This document shows positions 43,106 through 51,527 of a stretch of 64,000 nucleotides of DNA, piece after piece. How positions within the stretch are numbered: the stretch's first letter is position 1; every line of letters starts with the position of its first letter. The notes under the pieces were generated by a model. The model saw only the letters and a program-made list of their open reading frames with translations, ran no database searches and was not told where the DNA came from. This DNA comes from Hyphomicrobiaceae bacterium. GTDB taxonomy: Bacteria; Pseudomonadota; Alphaproteobacteria; Rhizobiales; Devosiaceae. The stretch covers positions 744,001 through 808,000 of the forward strand of contig JACKJF010000003.1 in the NCBI GenBank assembly GCA_020638095.1, given 5' to 3'. A program made the position numbers and the translations under genes.

Positions 43106-43309
43106 TCTTAGACCGTCATATCCTCGCTGACAATAGGTCTTTGGCCGCGTCTTTGGCAGAGTCCGCGGACACGTGCCGGCCTCTCGGCCGCGGCGCCGGC
43201 TCACTCGACGCCGTAAGGACGGCAAAGGAACCGATTGGAAGCAACAGTTTTGGGCGATGGTCTGGTCGATGGATTCCGGCTCGCCCATTCTAGAATGAGT
43301 GAGGGTGCC

Positions 43310-44041
43310 CTACATGAACTTCCGGCGCTTGAACGCCCGCACGTCCGCGGCCGATAGCCGGAACCATTCACCGTTGAGTCGCTTGTCCTTGAAGCGGTTG
43401 TGCCAATAAGCCTCGATCCCGCTTGGGTCGTCGGTCCTGATCGAGTGGACCGGTTCGATCTTTTCCGGCAGTTGGACGCCGATTTCGTATTGCCGCCGAT
43501 CAAGGGCGTTCGTTCGCCCAATCTTGAAGTGGCGCCCAGACTTCATGAGATAGACGAAGCCGTCGACTCCTTCGGGGGATGGCGCGTCGTCGGCGGCGGC
43601 CCGGGCAGTCGGCGCGTTGGCCTCGGCGCGGCGGATCAGATCGATTGTTGTCCGGTCCGTCCCATGCGCTTCGGCGTATTCGGCGAGCGCATGCATGATG
43701 CGTCGCTTCGGGCCAAGGCGCGCCCGAATGGTTTCCGGGGAAGGAAATGCCGGATCGGCATTTCGTTTGACCCGTAGTTCCCCATTGGTGGGTATCCGCC
43801 CAAGCTCCTGCACAAATGAAAGGTACGCCCCAAGCAGTGCCTCAGGATCGGAAGCCGGCGTCAGTGAATTGGGTGCAAGGCCCGCATCAGCCAGCACATC
43901 GCTCCATCGCGCCCAGTGCTTCATCCATTCATGCTTCTTGACGCCGGTTTCTTGGGAGAACGTTGTGCGCCCGGGCGCTTTGCCTAGGCGTCTGGCCAGC
44001 CCGATCACACTATCCAGAATTTCGTCCCGGCTGATCGTCAC
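43310..44041 (-). CDS. T5orf172/Mug113-type GIY-YIG domain protein
   Basis: In this 243-residue protein the first about 150 residues are helical and contain two similar homeodomain-like blocks: LARRLGKAPGRTTFSQETGV near residue 15, and SFVQELGRIPTNGELRVKRN near 75. From about residue 160 a T5orf172 domain follows, with GFVYLMKSGRHFKIGRTNAL as the GIY-YIG-like core, then a Glu in IEAYWHNRFKDKRLNGEWF. Such proteins are thought to be DNA-binding or nuclease-like and are common in accessory DNA. It overlaps the upstream ribbon-helix-helix gene by 4 bp. The role is unknown. Confidence 0.75.
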   Translation of the reverse strand: MTISRDEILDSVIGLARRLGKAPGRTTFSQETGVKKHEWMKHWARWSDVLADAGLAPNSLTPASDPEALLGAYLSFVQELGRIPTNGELRVKRNADPAFPSPETIRARLGPKRRIMHALAEYAEAHGTDRTTIDLIRRAEANAPTARAAADDAPSPEGVDGFVYLMKSGRHFKIGRTNALDRRQYEIGVQLPEKIEPVHSIRTDDPSGIEAYWHNRFKDKRLNGEWFRLSAADVRAFKRRKFM

Positions 44042-44223
44042 GACGACTCGTCCTGTGATTGCGCGTCGTCCAATGCTTTTTCGACAAGCGCGCGGATCGC
44101 CTCAGATCGCGACGGGATGGCCACCTGTTGCCGGCGCCAGTCGTCCACGCGCGCCGCCCAAGATGCAGGGGCGACTAGCTGCAATCGGACCGTGTCGGAA
44201 TCGGAATCGAGCTTCGGGGGCAT
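44038..44223 (-). CDS. Small ribbon-helix-helix-like protein
   Basis: This 61-residue protein has a short beta segment (DTVRLQLVAPASW) followed by two helices with SRSEAIRALVEKAL, the pattern of the CopG/Arc ribbon-helix-helix fold. The stop codon overlaps the start of the GIY-YIG gene by 4 bp, so the two are coupled. Such proteins often repress their own two-gene cassette. A dyad at 44294-44326 upstream could be the operator. Fold assignment is from pattern only. Confidence 0.6.
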   Translation of the reverse strand: MPPKLDSDSDTVRLQLVAPASWAARVDDWRRQQVAIPSRSEAIRALVEKALDDAQSQDESS

Positions 44224-44293
44224 CGCCGAGTGCCTTCGTTAACATTATGCACAAGATGCTCATTATCAGAGTCGCCGTCGAATACCCATCCGA

Positions 44294-44326
44294 TGTAAAA
44301 CGCTCATGTTACACATGATGCTTACA
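44294..44326. promoter_or_regulatory. Nested dyad upstream of the RHH-nuclease cassette
   Basis: TGTAA (44294-44298) and TTACA (44322-44326) enclose CATGT-TAC-ACATG (44305-44317). The stretch is AT-rich compared with its surroundings and lies 70-100 bp upstream of the ribbon-helix-helix start. It may be the cassette's promoter and operator. The space 44224-44458 shows no gene. Confidence 0.4.
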
Positions 44327-44458
44327 ACGGAGTCCCCGAATGATCGCATCGATTCTGATCTACAATCGTGTTGGTGTTCCGGTCGAAAAGACGGCCGGGC
44401 CACTTCACTTTCACCCCGTCGCGCGTCAAGTCACGCCCGCTCAAAAGGCTGAACTTCA

Positions 44459-44668
44459 ATCGGGTCGCTCGACTTCGACTCGGATCAGTTGACCGACAGT
44501 CGGCGCTTCCGGGTTCTGACCATCGTAGATGACTGCACCCGCGAATGCCTGGCTCTTGTTGCCGATACATCGCTCTCAGGTCTGCGTGTGAACCGGGAAC
44601 TGGAAACGCTCATGGCCCGGCGAGCGGAGCCAAAACCGGCAAGGGCCGCGCCGGAGCGTTCCGGTTAG
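44459..44668 (+). pseudogene. IS3-family transposase fragment (rve integrase core)
   Basis: The plus-strand frame from 44459 reads IGSLDFDSDQLTDSRRFRVL and then TIVDDCTRECLALVADTSLS, the N-terminal rve core of IS3-family OrfB transposases. The first catalytic aspartate is in LDFDSD and the second in IVDDCT. After about 58 codons the similarity stops, and an unrelated tail ends at a TAG at 44666-44668, which overlaps the stop of rhaM by 4 bp. No start, no third catalytic residue and no terminal inverted repeats are visible, so this is a relic of an insertion. Confidence 0.8.
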
Positions 44669-44982
44669 GGCAGGTAAAAGACCCGTTTCAGCGGGACCTG
44701 GGTCGGCACGTTGTTGGCATCGGTTTCCATGACGTCGGCCATGTGCGCCCACCAGCGCTTCATGATCTCTGTGTCCGGCAATTCGGCCATCGTGTGATCG
44801 TCGGTGCGCGTCAGAATGCCGAACAGGTGATTGCTCTCGGGGTCATGCCAGATCGTGTAGTCCGAGACGCCTGCATCCTTGAGCGCCTGCGCGAGTTCGG
44901 GAAAGATCTCGTCGTGGCGCTTTTCGTATTCGGCGGCATACCCCGGAAAAAGGTTCATGCGAAACGCGATCCGTTCGGGCAT
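44665..44982 (-). CDS. rhaM: L-rhamnose mutarotase
   Basis: The 105-residue protein is the family length (E. coli RhaM has 104). It shows ERIAFRMNLFPGYAAEYEKR near the N terminus, YTIWHDPESNHLFGIL in the middle and MKRWWAHMADVMETD near residue 75. It interconverts alpha and beta anomers of L-rhamnose, or of a related sugar, in the cytoplasm, as a dimeric alpha+beta barrel. It is the last gene of the minus-strand operon beginning at 48784 and starts 8 bp after the regulator gene. The name symbol follows E. coli; rhizobial loci call it rhaU. Confidence 0.88.
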   Translation of the reverse strand: MPERIAFRMNLFPGYAAEYEKRHDEIFPELAQALKDAGVSDYTIWHDPESNHLFGILTRTDDHTMAELPDTEIMKRWWAHMADVMETDANNVPTQVPLKRVFYLP

Positions 44983-44990
44983 GGCGGTTC

Positions 44991-45815
44991 CTAGCTCCTG
45001 ACCTTGTTCATCGATTGAATCGTGGTGTCGCGAACGTGCTCGAGATGGGCCCGATAGGCAACCACTGCGGCCTCCGCATCATCGTCCATGATCGCTTCCG
45101 CGACGTCGCAATGCTGCCGCACCGAAATCTCGATGGTCCCCGGCACGGTGCTCGCCAGCCGCCGGACGTCGAGGGCGACGTCATAAAGTCCCTGCGCCAG
45201 CGCCTGCAGCATTTCATTCCCTGCCCCGATATTGATCGCCTGGTGAAACTCGATGTCGAGCAGGCGAAATGCGACCGGGTCGTGGTGGAAGGCGCGTCCG
45301 TCACGGGCCAGATCGAGAATGCGCTTGCGCATTTCGGGGACGGCGCGCTCGGTGCACATGCGCACGAGGGCAAGATCGACAACGGCCCGCGCCTCGAAAT
45401 GCTCATGCACGTCATATTCGGTCACCGACAGCATGACGCTGAACGGCGCAACGAGCCGGCTCGGTGAGAGATCGGTCACCGTGTAGCGCCCGCCCTGGCG
45501 GCTTTCGAGAACCCCCATCAGCGTCAGGGCCTTGAGCGCCTCGCGAAGCGGTGGCCGGCTGATGCCAAAGGCAATGCACATCTGCTGCTCGGTCGGCAGC
45601 CGGTCGCCGGACTTGAGGTTGCCCGACTTGATCATCGCCAAAATCCGGTTGGCGACCTGCTCGGAGATCGACTGCCGGTCGAGAAGCGCCGGCGCGAAGC
45701 TCTCCTTGGGCGCAGGCCTTCGTTCCGCCTCCAGAAGCGCCGCAAACCCGTCGTCCGCCATGCCGGCCGCGGACCGATCTTCTTTCCGATTTGCGGTTTC
45801 GCTCATTTCTTTCAC
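44991..45815 (-). CDS. GntR-family regulator with FCD effector domain
   Basis: The protein of about 274 residues has a GntR winged helix at about 55-120 (LPTEQQMCIAFGISRPPLREA, then RQGGRYTVTD) and an all-helical FCD effector domain to the end, with metal-ligand positions such as FHQAINIGAGNEML. FCD regulators commonly respond to sugar acids and bind TNGTNNNACNA sites; two such sites are at 48866-48891. The likely start is GTG at 45815 (AGGAG 4 bases before) or ATG at 45806 (13 bases), with the frame open to 45854. It lies inside the rhamnose operon, so it would control its own operon. Confidence 0.88.
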   Translation of the reverse strand: MKEMSETANRKEDRSAAGMADDGFAALLEAERRPAPKESFAPALLDRQSISEQVANRILAMIKSGNLKSGDRLPTEQQMCIAFGISRPPLREALKALTLMGVLESRQGGRYTVTDLSPSRLVAPFSVMLSVTEYDVHEHFEARAVVDLALVRMCTERAVPEMRKRILDLARDGRAFHHDPVAFRLLDIEFHQAINIGAGNEMLQALAQGLYDVALDVRRLASTVPGTIEISVRQHCDVAEAIMDDDAEAAVVAYRAHLEHVRDTTIQSMNKVRS

Positions 45816-45822
45816 ATGGCTC

Positions 45823-46698
45823 CTAGAGGCCAAGCCGGTAGAAGGCGTTCGCATTGTCGCGGTAGAATTTCTTCAGGTCCGCTTTAGACACGCCGGAAAA
45901 CGCCTTGTCCAGAACCTCGACCCAGCGGGGAAGTGTGGTCGCCTGAAGGCAGATCGGATAGTCGCCGGCATAAATGGTGCGATCAAAACCGAATGCCTCG
46001 ACGGTCGCATCGACGAACGGGCGAAGGTCCGCCTCCGTCCACGAGGCGTGATCCGCCTCGACCGGCAGGTCCGAAAGCTTGATCCAGAGATTGGGACATT
46101 GCGAAAGCTCGCTGACGTCGTCGCGATATTGCGCGATCGCGCCCTCGGCGATGCCGGGCTTGCCGCAATGATCGAGGATCATCGCTACGTGCGGAATGTG
46201 CTTTACGAATTCACGGACAAAATCCATCTGGGTATGGTTGACGTTGATCTCGAAGTGAAAGCCGAACTTGTCGAGCAGGTTGACCCCTTCGATGAAACTG
46301 TCGCTCAGCGTCAGTCCGCGCGGGTCCGCGTCGAACTCGACGATGCGCCTGATGCCTTTGACCGTCGGGTGCTTTTCTTTCATCTCGGCCAGCATCGGTT
46401 CGACCCGCGCGCCCCATTCGAGCGGCGCCATCGGCACGATGCCGCGGATGCGTGGATCGCGTTTGGCGCTGTCTTCGACGTATTCGATCTCCTCGAAATA
46501 CTGGCCGCCTGTCGGGGTGAAATCGGCGTAGCATTCGAGAAACACCATCGCCTCGATCTCGAGGTCGCCGCAATCGCGCTGGTAATCCTCGATCTGGTAC
46601 GATTTCCCGAAGAGCGGATGCCCCTTGAAGGCGGAATAGCTAAGACGGTCGAAGTCCCAGATGTGCAGGTGCGTATCGATGATCGGGAAGTCGGGCAT
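45823..46698 (-). CDS. Amidohydrolase-family sugar lactonase (COG3618 type)
   Basis: This 291-residue protein begins FPIIDTHLHIWDFDRLSYSA with the metal-binding HLH motif of amidohydrolases, then has MVFLECYAD, a VKGIRRIV segment near residue 115, LDHCGKPGIAEG near residue 175 and a late YAGDYPICL aspartate near residue 243. This is the family of L-fuconolactonase and L-rhamnono-1,4-lactonase. It would hydrolyse the lactone made by the aldose dehydrogenase to the aldonate. It follows the dehydratase gene by 10 bp in the minus-strand operon. Confidence 0.85.
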   Translation of the reverse strand: MPDFPIIDTHLHIWDFDRLSYSAFKGHPLFGKSYQIEDYQRDCGDLEIEAMVFLECYADFTPTGGQYFEEIEYVEDSAKRDPRIRGIVPMAPLEWGARVEPMLAEMKEKHPTVKGIRRIVEFDADPRGLTLSDSFIEGVNLLDKFGFHFEINVNHTQMDFVREFVKHIPHVAMILDHCGKPGIAEGAIAQYRDDVSELSQCPNLWIKLSDLPVEADHASWTEADLRPFVDATVEAFGFDRTIYAGDYPICLQATTLPRWVEVLDKAFSGVSKADLKKFYRDNANAFYRLGL

Positions 46699-46708
46699 GT
46701 TTCTCTTC

Positions 46709-47884
46709 CTAACGCGTCAGTCTGAATTCATTTGGATTGGGGTTCTTGAGGGTCAACCCGAAGCCCGGCAGCGAGTCGCTGAGATCGATCGCGCCGTTCC
46801 TTGCCACCGGCTCGCCGTCAAAGACGTACCAGAAGAGTTCGTTCCCGACTTCGACAGGAACCTTTGGGAAATATTCCGCAATCGGCGCCCCAAACGACGA
46901 CATGCTGATGTGATAGTTGTGCATCTGTCCGGCATGGGGAATGACGGCCACATCATAGGCCTCGCAAAGGTCGGTGATCTTCTTGGCAGCGGTGATGCCG
47001 CCGACCCGGTTGACGTCGAACTGCGCGATATCGAAGGCCCGCTTGTCGATGGCGTCGCGGAAGCCCGCGAGGGTGAACTCGTGCTCGCCGCCTGAAATGG
47101 CAACGAGGTTCATCGCCTTGAGTTCGGCATAGCCCGACAGGTCGTCCGCGATCACCGGCTCTTCCACCCATCTGAGGTTGTAGGGCGCGAGCGCACGCAG
47201 CATGCGCTTGGCATATTCGAGGGTCCAGCCCATGTAGCAGTCGGCCATCAGGTCGACATTGTCGCCGATGGCCTCGCGGGTGGTTTTGACCAACTCGATA
47301 TTCTTGTTGATGCCTTCGACGCCGTCCTTCGGTCCCCAGCCGAACCTCAGTTTGACCGCCTTGAAGCCCTGCTCCGCATAGGCGCACGCCTCGGTGAACA
47401 GCGTGTCGAGCGGCTGGCTATAGAGCCGGCTCGCATAGACGGGAATTTCCGGCTTGGTGCGGCCGCCCAGAAGCTTGAACACGGGCTGGCCAAGCATCTT
47501 CCCCTTGGCGTCCCAGATGGCGAGATCGACGGCGCTGATCGCCGTCATGCCGATGCCCTTGCGGCCAAATGGTAGCGTCTTGCGGTACATGGACTGCCAC
47601 AGGAACTCGCTGTCCATCGGGTCGGCGCCGAAGAGAAGGGGCTTGAGATAGGTATCGATCGTCGCTTTGGTCGCGTGCGGGGCAAGCGCGGCATTGCCGA
47701 TCCCCACCGTCCCGTCGTCGCAGGTTATTTCAACCACCAGCCAGCCCAGAAACCGGAACCCGGCAATCGAACCCGGCACATCGGCCACCACATCGGCCGC
47801 CGACGTGCAGAAGTGTGGGGGCATCGGCGCCACCGGCCCGATCCATTCCCATATTGTCGTTTGCACATCCGTGATGCGAGCCAT
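46709..47884 (-). CDS. Enolase-superfamily sugar-acid dehydratase (L-rhamnonate/fuconate-like)
   Basis: The 391-residue mandelate racemase/muconate lactonizing enzyme family protein has a capping N-terminal domain (WLVVEITCDDGTVGIGNAAL). The barrel has catalytic and metal residues in KAVKLRFGWG near 178, DLMADCYMGW near 214, LRWVEEPV near 240, SGGEHEF near 265 and VIPHAGQMHN near 318. It would dehydrate an acid sugar to its 2-keto-3-deoxy acid. It differs from the RhmD at 55459-56649, so the locus carries two dehydratases for probably different or epimeric acids. It is 12 bp after the aldolase gene. Confidence 0.85.
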   Translation of the reverse strand: MARITDVQTTIWEWIGPVAPMPPHFCTSAADVVADVPGSIAGFRFLGWLVVEITCDDGTVGIGNAALAPHATKATIDTYLKPLLFGADPMDSEFLWQSMYRKTLPFGRKGIGMTAISAVDLAIWDAKGKMLGQPVFKLLGGRTKPEIPVYASRLYSQPLDTLFTEACAYAEQGFKAVKLRFGWGPKDGVEGINKNIELVKTTREAIGDNVDLMADCYMGWTLEYAKRMLRALAPYNLRWVEEPVIADDLSGYAELKAMNLVAISGGEHEFTLAGFRDAIDKRAFDIAQFDVNRVGGITAAKKITDLCEAYDVAVIPHAGQMHNYHISMSSFGAPIAEYFPKVPVEVGNELFWYVFDGEPVARNGAIDLSDSLPGFGLTLKNPNPNEFRLTR

Positions 47885-47896
47885 GTTCGTCTCCAG

Positions 47897-48784
47897 TCAG
47901 CCCGGCAAGGGGCCAAGTTCATCGGCATAACGCCGCGCCCAGGCGAGGCCGCGTTCGGTTGGCGTGTCCGAGGGCAGCCGCTGTGCGCTCGGCGCGATGC
48001 CGAGCCTCAGGGCCGCAACATGCTTGCCGTAAAGAAGAAACTGCGAGAGGCTCTGCATCAGAAAACTGATCGCCGGCAACAGACTTCGATAGAGCGTTTC
48101 GGCCGCGCCGCTCTCACCCGACCGCATGGCGTGATCGATCCTGACCTGCAGGTCCACCGTCTCGATGCCCGGAATCATGCCGTCGACGCCGGCCCGGTAA
48201 TTGTCCGTGAGTTCAAGCCCGCCGCGGCCGTTGAACACTTTCATTCGCCCGCCAAGGGCATCGATCAGCGTCCCGACGGCGAGGGCCGAACTTTCGGCCT
48301 TGACCAGCGAAACGTTCGGGTGCTGCCGGTTAAGTTCGGCCAGTTCGTCTGGCGTCAGCCCGACTCCCAAAAACTCGGGCGCATTCTGAATGCCGATCGG
48401 GCAGTCGAGCGCACCTGCAACCCTGCCGAAGAAGTCGATGAGCTGAGATCCGGATATCGGCGGACGCGGCGGCTGGAGAATGAGCCAGGAAGCCCCGGCG
48501 GCAATCGCCGATTTCCCCGCTGCGATCATGTCGGCAGTGTTGCCCTGCGAGATCGTGACCGCGACGGGGACCTGCCCCGCGACATCACCGATGACCCAGT
48601 TTACCAGCGCGCGCTGCTCGTCCTGCCCGAGTTTGAAGACTTCGGTACCGAGACCGAGAACGGCGATTCCGGAAGCATTGGCCGAAAGGGCGGCACCAAT
48701 CTGGCGCGTCACCGCCGATCGCCTGAGGCCGCCGTCCTCGTCGAAAAAGGCATAAAGCATCGGATAGATGCCGCCGATTTCCAT
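47897..48784 (-). CDS. DapA-family 2-keto-3-deoxy sugar-acid aldolase
   Basis: The 295-residue TIM-barrel protein has GGIYPMLYAFFDEDGGLRRS near the start, GASWLILQPPRPP near residue 98 and PIGIQNAPEFLGVGL with the usual region of the catalytic tyrosine replaced by a PEF segment. The Schiff-base lysine is in VSLVKAESSAL near residue 159. It probably cleaves a 2-keto-3-deoxy aldonate, such as 2-keto-3-deoxy-L-rhamnonate, to pyruvate and an aldehyde. It is the first gene of the minus-strand operon, with the FCD-type operators between it and the aldo/keto reductase. Confidence 0.8.
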   Translation of the reverse strand: MEIGGIYPMLYAFFDEDGGLRRSAVTRQIGAALSANASGIAVLGLGTEVFKLGQDEQRALVNWVIGDVAGQVPVAVTISQGNTADMIAAGKSAIAAGASWLILQPPRPPISGSQLIDFFGRVAGALDCPIGIQNAPEFLGVGLTPDELAELNRQHPNVSLVKAESSALAVGTLIDALGGRMKVFNGRGGLELTDNYRAGVDGMIPGIETVDLQVRIDHAMRSGESGAAETLYRSLLPAISFLMQSLSQFLLYGKHVAALRLGIAPSAQRLPSDTPTERGLAWARRYADELGPLPG

Positions 48785-48865
48785 CGCCGTTTTCTCTCCC
48801 TCGTGCTCCGCGATCTTGGCGCCGTGGTTGGCATCGTCTCCTTGGTTTGGACGGTGAATTTGTAC

Positions 48866-48891
48866 TTGTCAAACTAATTTTTGTCTGACAA
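48866..48891. promoter_or_regulatory. Two FCD-GntR operators in the divergent rhamnose promoter
   Basis: TTGTCAAACTA (48866-48876) and TTGTCTGACAA (48881-48891) both fit TNGTNNNACNA, the consensus of FadR-subfamily (FCD) GntR regulators; the second is a perfect palindrome. They lie between the aldolase gene (minus) and the aldo/keto reductase gene (plus), 15 bp apart. The FCD regulator at 44991 is the obvious ligand-responsive partner. Confidence 0.7.
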
Positions 48892-48953
48892 GTTGCGCGA
48901 AATGACGACGAACGCCAATGCAGCGTCCGCGCGAAAAATGGGAGGAAGCAGGT

Positions 48954-49988
48954 TTGACCCTGTCTGTTTCAAGCCGCCGCACGGTTGGAAAAACTGAGCT
49001 CGACCTGCCGGTTTTCGGCTTTGGCGCCGCTCACATCGGCGAGCTCTACGGCAAGGTCAGGGAAGAAGATTCCCGCGCGACCCTTGGGGCGGCCTGGGAC
49101 GCTGGCGTCCGCTATTATGACACCGCGCCCTGGTACGGGCGGGGACTTTCCGAACACCGGCTCGGCGGCTTCCTGCGGACCCTTCCCAGGGACCAATTCC
49201 AGATCACCACCAAGGTCGGCCGCACGCTGCACCGTCCCGCCGATCCAAGCAAATTCGATCGCGCCCCATGGGTGGGCGGCCTCAATTTCGAGGTGCATTT
49301 CGATTATTCCTATGACGGGATCATGCGCTCCTACGAGCAGGCCCTTCAGCGCCTGGCGCTCGACACGGTAGAGGCTCTCGTCATTCATGATCTTGACTCC
49401 GCCTACCACGAGCCGGGCGTCTTCGAGGCGCGCCAGAGGGATCTTGTCGCGACCGGCATGAAGGCGCTTCAGGAATTGAAGGCCTCCGGCGACATCCTCG
49501 CCTTCGGCATGGGCATCAACACCGCAGAGGCGCTCGAAACCGTGGCGCCGCAGGTCGATCTCGATTTCGCACTGGTTGCCATGCCCTACACGCTTCTGGA
49601 TCAGGCAAGCCTTCACACCGGCATGGCCCATTGCCTTTCCAAGAATACGAGCGTCATTATCGGCGCTCCATTCGCGTCCGGCATTCTTGCAACCGGTTCC
49701 AGAAGCGATAGCAAATACGGATATGCCGCTGCACCCGCCGAAGTTCAGGAAAAGGTCCGCGGCATCGAAGCCGTCTGCGACGCGCACGGTGTCACCCTGC
49801 AATCGGCAGCCCTGCAGTTCCCGCTTGCCCACCCCGCCGTTGTCTCAATCATTCCGGGTGCGGCCAAACCGTCCGAAATCACCCAGAACGTCGCTTCGCT
49901 GCAGGCGAATATCCCCGCATCGTTCTGGTCGGATCTGAAGTCGGCAGGACTGATCGTCTCCGACGCGCCAACGCCGGACCGGGGCTGA
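48954..49988 (+). CDS. Aldo/keto reductase (L-fucose/L-rhamnose 1-dehydrogenase type)
   Basis: The protein of about 344 residues has an AKR barrel (PVFGFGAAHIGELYGK, then DAGVRYYDTAPWYGRGLSEH), with the catalytic tyrosine in APWYGRG and the lysine in ITTKVGRTLH. NADP-contacting parts appear near the end (AVVSIIPGAAKPSEI). Relatives oxidise L-fucose or similar aldoses at C1. I chose the TTG at 48954 because GGAGG lies 8 bases before it; an upstream ATG at 48918 lacks a ribosome site and adds an unlikely charged extension. It starts the plus-strand operon, so it is probably the first oxidation step of the pathway. Confidence 0.82.
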   Translation: MTLSVSSRRTVGKTELDLPVFGFGAAHIGELYGKVREEDSRATLGAAWDAGVRYYDTAPWYGRGLSEHRLGGFLRTLPRDQFQITTKVGRTLHRPADPSKFDRAPWVGGLNFEVHFDYSYDGIMRSYEQALQRLALDTVEALVIHDLDSAYHEPGVFEARQRDLVATGMKALQELKASGDILAFGMGINTAEALETVAPQVDLDFALVAMPYTLLDQASLHTGMAHCLSKNTSVIIGAPFASGILATGSRSDSKYGYAAAPAEVQEKVRGIEAVCDAHGVTLQSAALQFPLAHPAVVSIIPGAAKPSEITQNVASLQANIPASFWSDLKSAGLIVSDAPTPDRG

Positions 49989-49994
49989 CCCTTC

Positions 49995-51527
49995 ATGGCC
50001 GCCAACTCCACATCTTCGGCAACCCCGCTTCTCGTCTCCCGCGGCATTTCCAAGCAGTTCTCCGGCGTGGAAGTGCTGAGCGACGTGGATCTCGATCTGA
50101 TGCCAGGCGAGATCCACGCGCTCCTTGGTGAGAACGGGGCAGGCAAGTCGACCTTTGCCAAGATCCTGGCGGGGGTCTATCGCCCGACGCGCGGTACCCT
50201 GACCATGAACGGCGCGCCGGTTGAGGCCTATAGCCCGATCCATGCCCAGCGCCTCGGCATCACGCTCATCCACCAGGAACCCATTTCCTTCCCGGATCTC
50301 TCGGTCGCCGAAAACCTCGTGCTTGGCCATGAGCGCGGAAGCCTTCTCGGCCGGGTTCACTGGGCCGGGATGGAACGCCGGGCCAATGAGCTCATGGACA
50401 TGCTCGGCATCCGCATCGATGTCACCCGTCCCATGCGGGGCCTGTCGATCGCCGACCAGCAGATGGTCGAAATTGCCCGGGCGCTGGTTGGCGACAGCCG
50501 CCTGATCATCATGGACGAACCAACCGCGCCACTGACCCCGAAGGAAGTCGAAACGCTTTTCGGCATCGCCCGAAAGCTTCGCGACGAGGGCCGGACAATC
50601 ATCTTCATTTCCCACCGTCTCGAAGAGGTGCAGGCGCTTTGTGACCGCGCCACGGTCTTCCGTGATGGCAATCTCGTCGACACGGTCAACGTCGCCGATG
50701 TCAGCGACGACGACATCATCCGCCTGATGATCGGCCGGTCGCTCAAGGAATATCTGCATAAGCAGCGCACCACGATTGGCGACGTCGCGCTGAAAGTTGA
50801 AAACCTCACCCTGCCGGGGGTCTTCAGCGACATCTCCTTTGACGTGCACAAAGGCGAAATCGTCGGTGTTGGCGGACTTGTCGGCGCCGGCCGGACCGAC
50901 GTTGCGCGGGCGCTCTTTGGTGTCGAGCCCGCTGCGACCGGCAAGATTCACGTGAACGGCAGCGAGGTGGCGATCGGCGACCCGTCGACCGCGATCGATC
51001 TCGGCCTTGCCTTTGTTCCCGAGGACCGGGCCGTCGCGGGCATCTTCTCGTCGCTATCGGTGGAAAAGAACATCAGCGCCGCGGTTCCGGGCAAGATCAC
51101 CAGCGGCGGCATCATCCGGCGCGCGCTTGAACACGCCGTTGCAAGCGACTCCGTCAAGAAGCTCAGAATCCGCCTCGCCTCCCTGCAGCAGCCGATCGGC
51201 GAACTGTCCGGCGGAAACCAGCAAAAGGCCATTCTTGCGCGCTGGCTTCTGACCGATCCATCCGTGCTCATTCTCGACGAACCGACACGCGGCATCGATA
51301 TCGGCGTCAAGGCCGAGTTCTACGACATGATCGGCGAACTCGCGGCCGGCGGCCGCGCCATTCTTTTGATCTCGTCGGAACTTCCCGAACTCCTCGCGCT
51401 CTGCGACCGGGTACTCGTCATGTCGGAAGGCCGGCTCACCGCGAATTTCGACCGGTCCGAGGCGACCCAGGAATCGATCATGCAGGCCGCGGTTCCCCGG
51501 TCCGCGGATCAGGAGGTCGCGGCATGA
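49995..51527 (+). CDS. rhaT: CUT2 sugar ABC transporter ATP-binding protein (RhaT/RbsA type)
   Basis: The 510-residue protein is a duplicated ATPase. The first cassette has GENGAGKSTF near residue 47, signature LSIADQQMVEIARAL, Walker B LIIMDEPTAPL and H-loop FISHRLEEV. The second has a degenerate Walker A (GVGGLVGAGRTDVARALFG near 295), LSGGNQQKAILARWLL near 400 and LILDEPTRGIDIG. This architecture is that of the ribose/rhamnose/xylose importers. The name follows the rhizobial rhaT, not the E. coli symporter. It starts 6 bp after the aldo/keto reductase and overlaps the next permease by ATGA. Confidence 0.9.
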   Translation: MAANSTSSATPLLVSRGISKQFSGVEVLSDVDLDLMPGEIHALLGENGAGKSTFAKILAGVYRPTRGTLTMNGAPVEAYSPIHAQRLGITLIHQEPISFPDLSVAENLVLGHERGSLLGRVHWAGMERRANELMDMLGIRIDVTRPMRGLSIADQQMVEIARALVGDSRLIIMDEPTAPLTPKEVETLFGIARKLRDEGRTIIFISHRLEEVQALCDRATVFRDGNLVDTVNVADVSDDDIIRLMIGRSLKEYLHKQRTTIGDVALKVENLTLPGVFSDISFDVHKGEIVGVGGLVGAGRTDVARALFGVEPAATGKIHVNGSEVAIGDPSTAIDLGLAFVPEDRAVAGIFSSLSVEKNISAAVPGKITSGGIIRRALEHAVASDSVKKLRIRLASLQQPIGELSGGNQQKAILARWLLTDPSVLILDEPTRGIDIGVKAEFYDMIGELAAGGRAILLISSELPELLALCDRVLVMSEGRLTANFDRSEATQESIMQAAVPRSADQEVAA

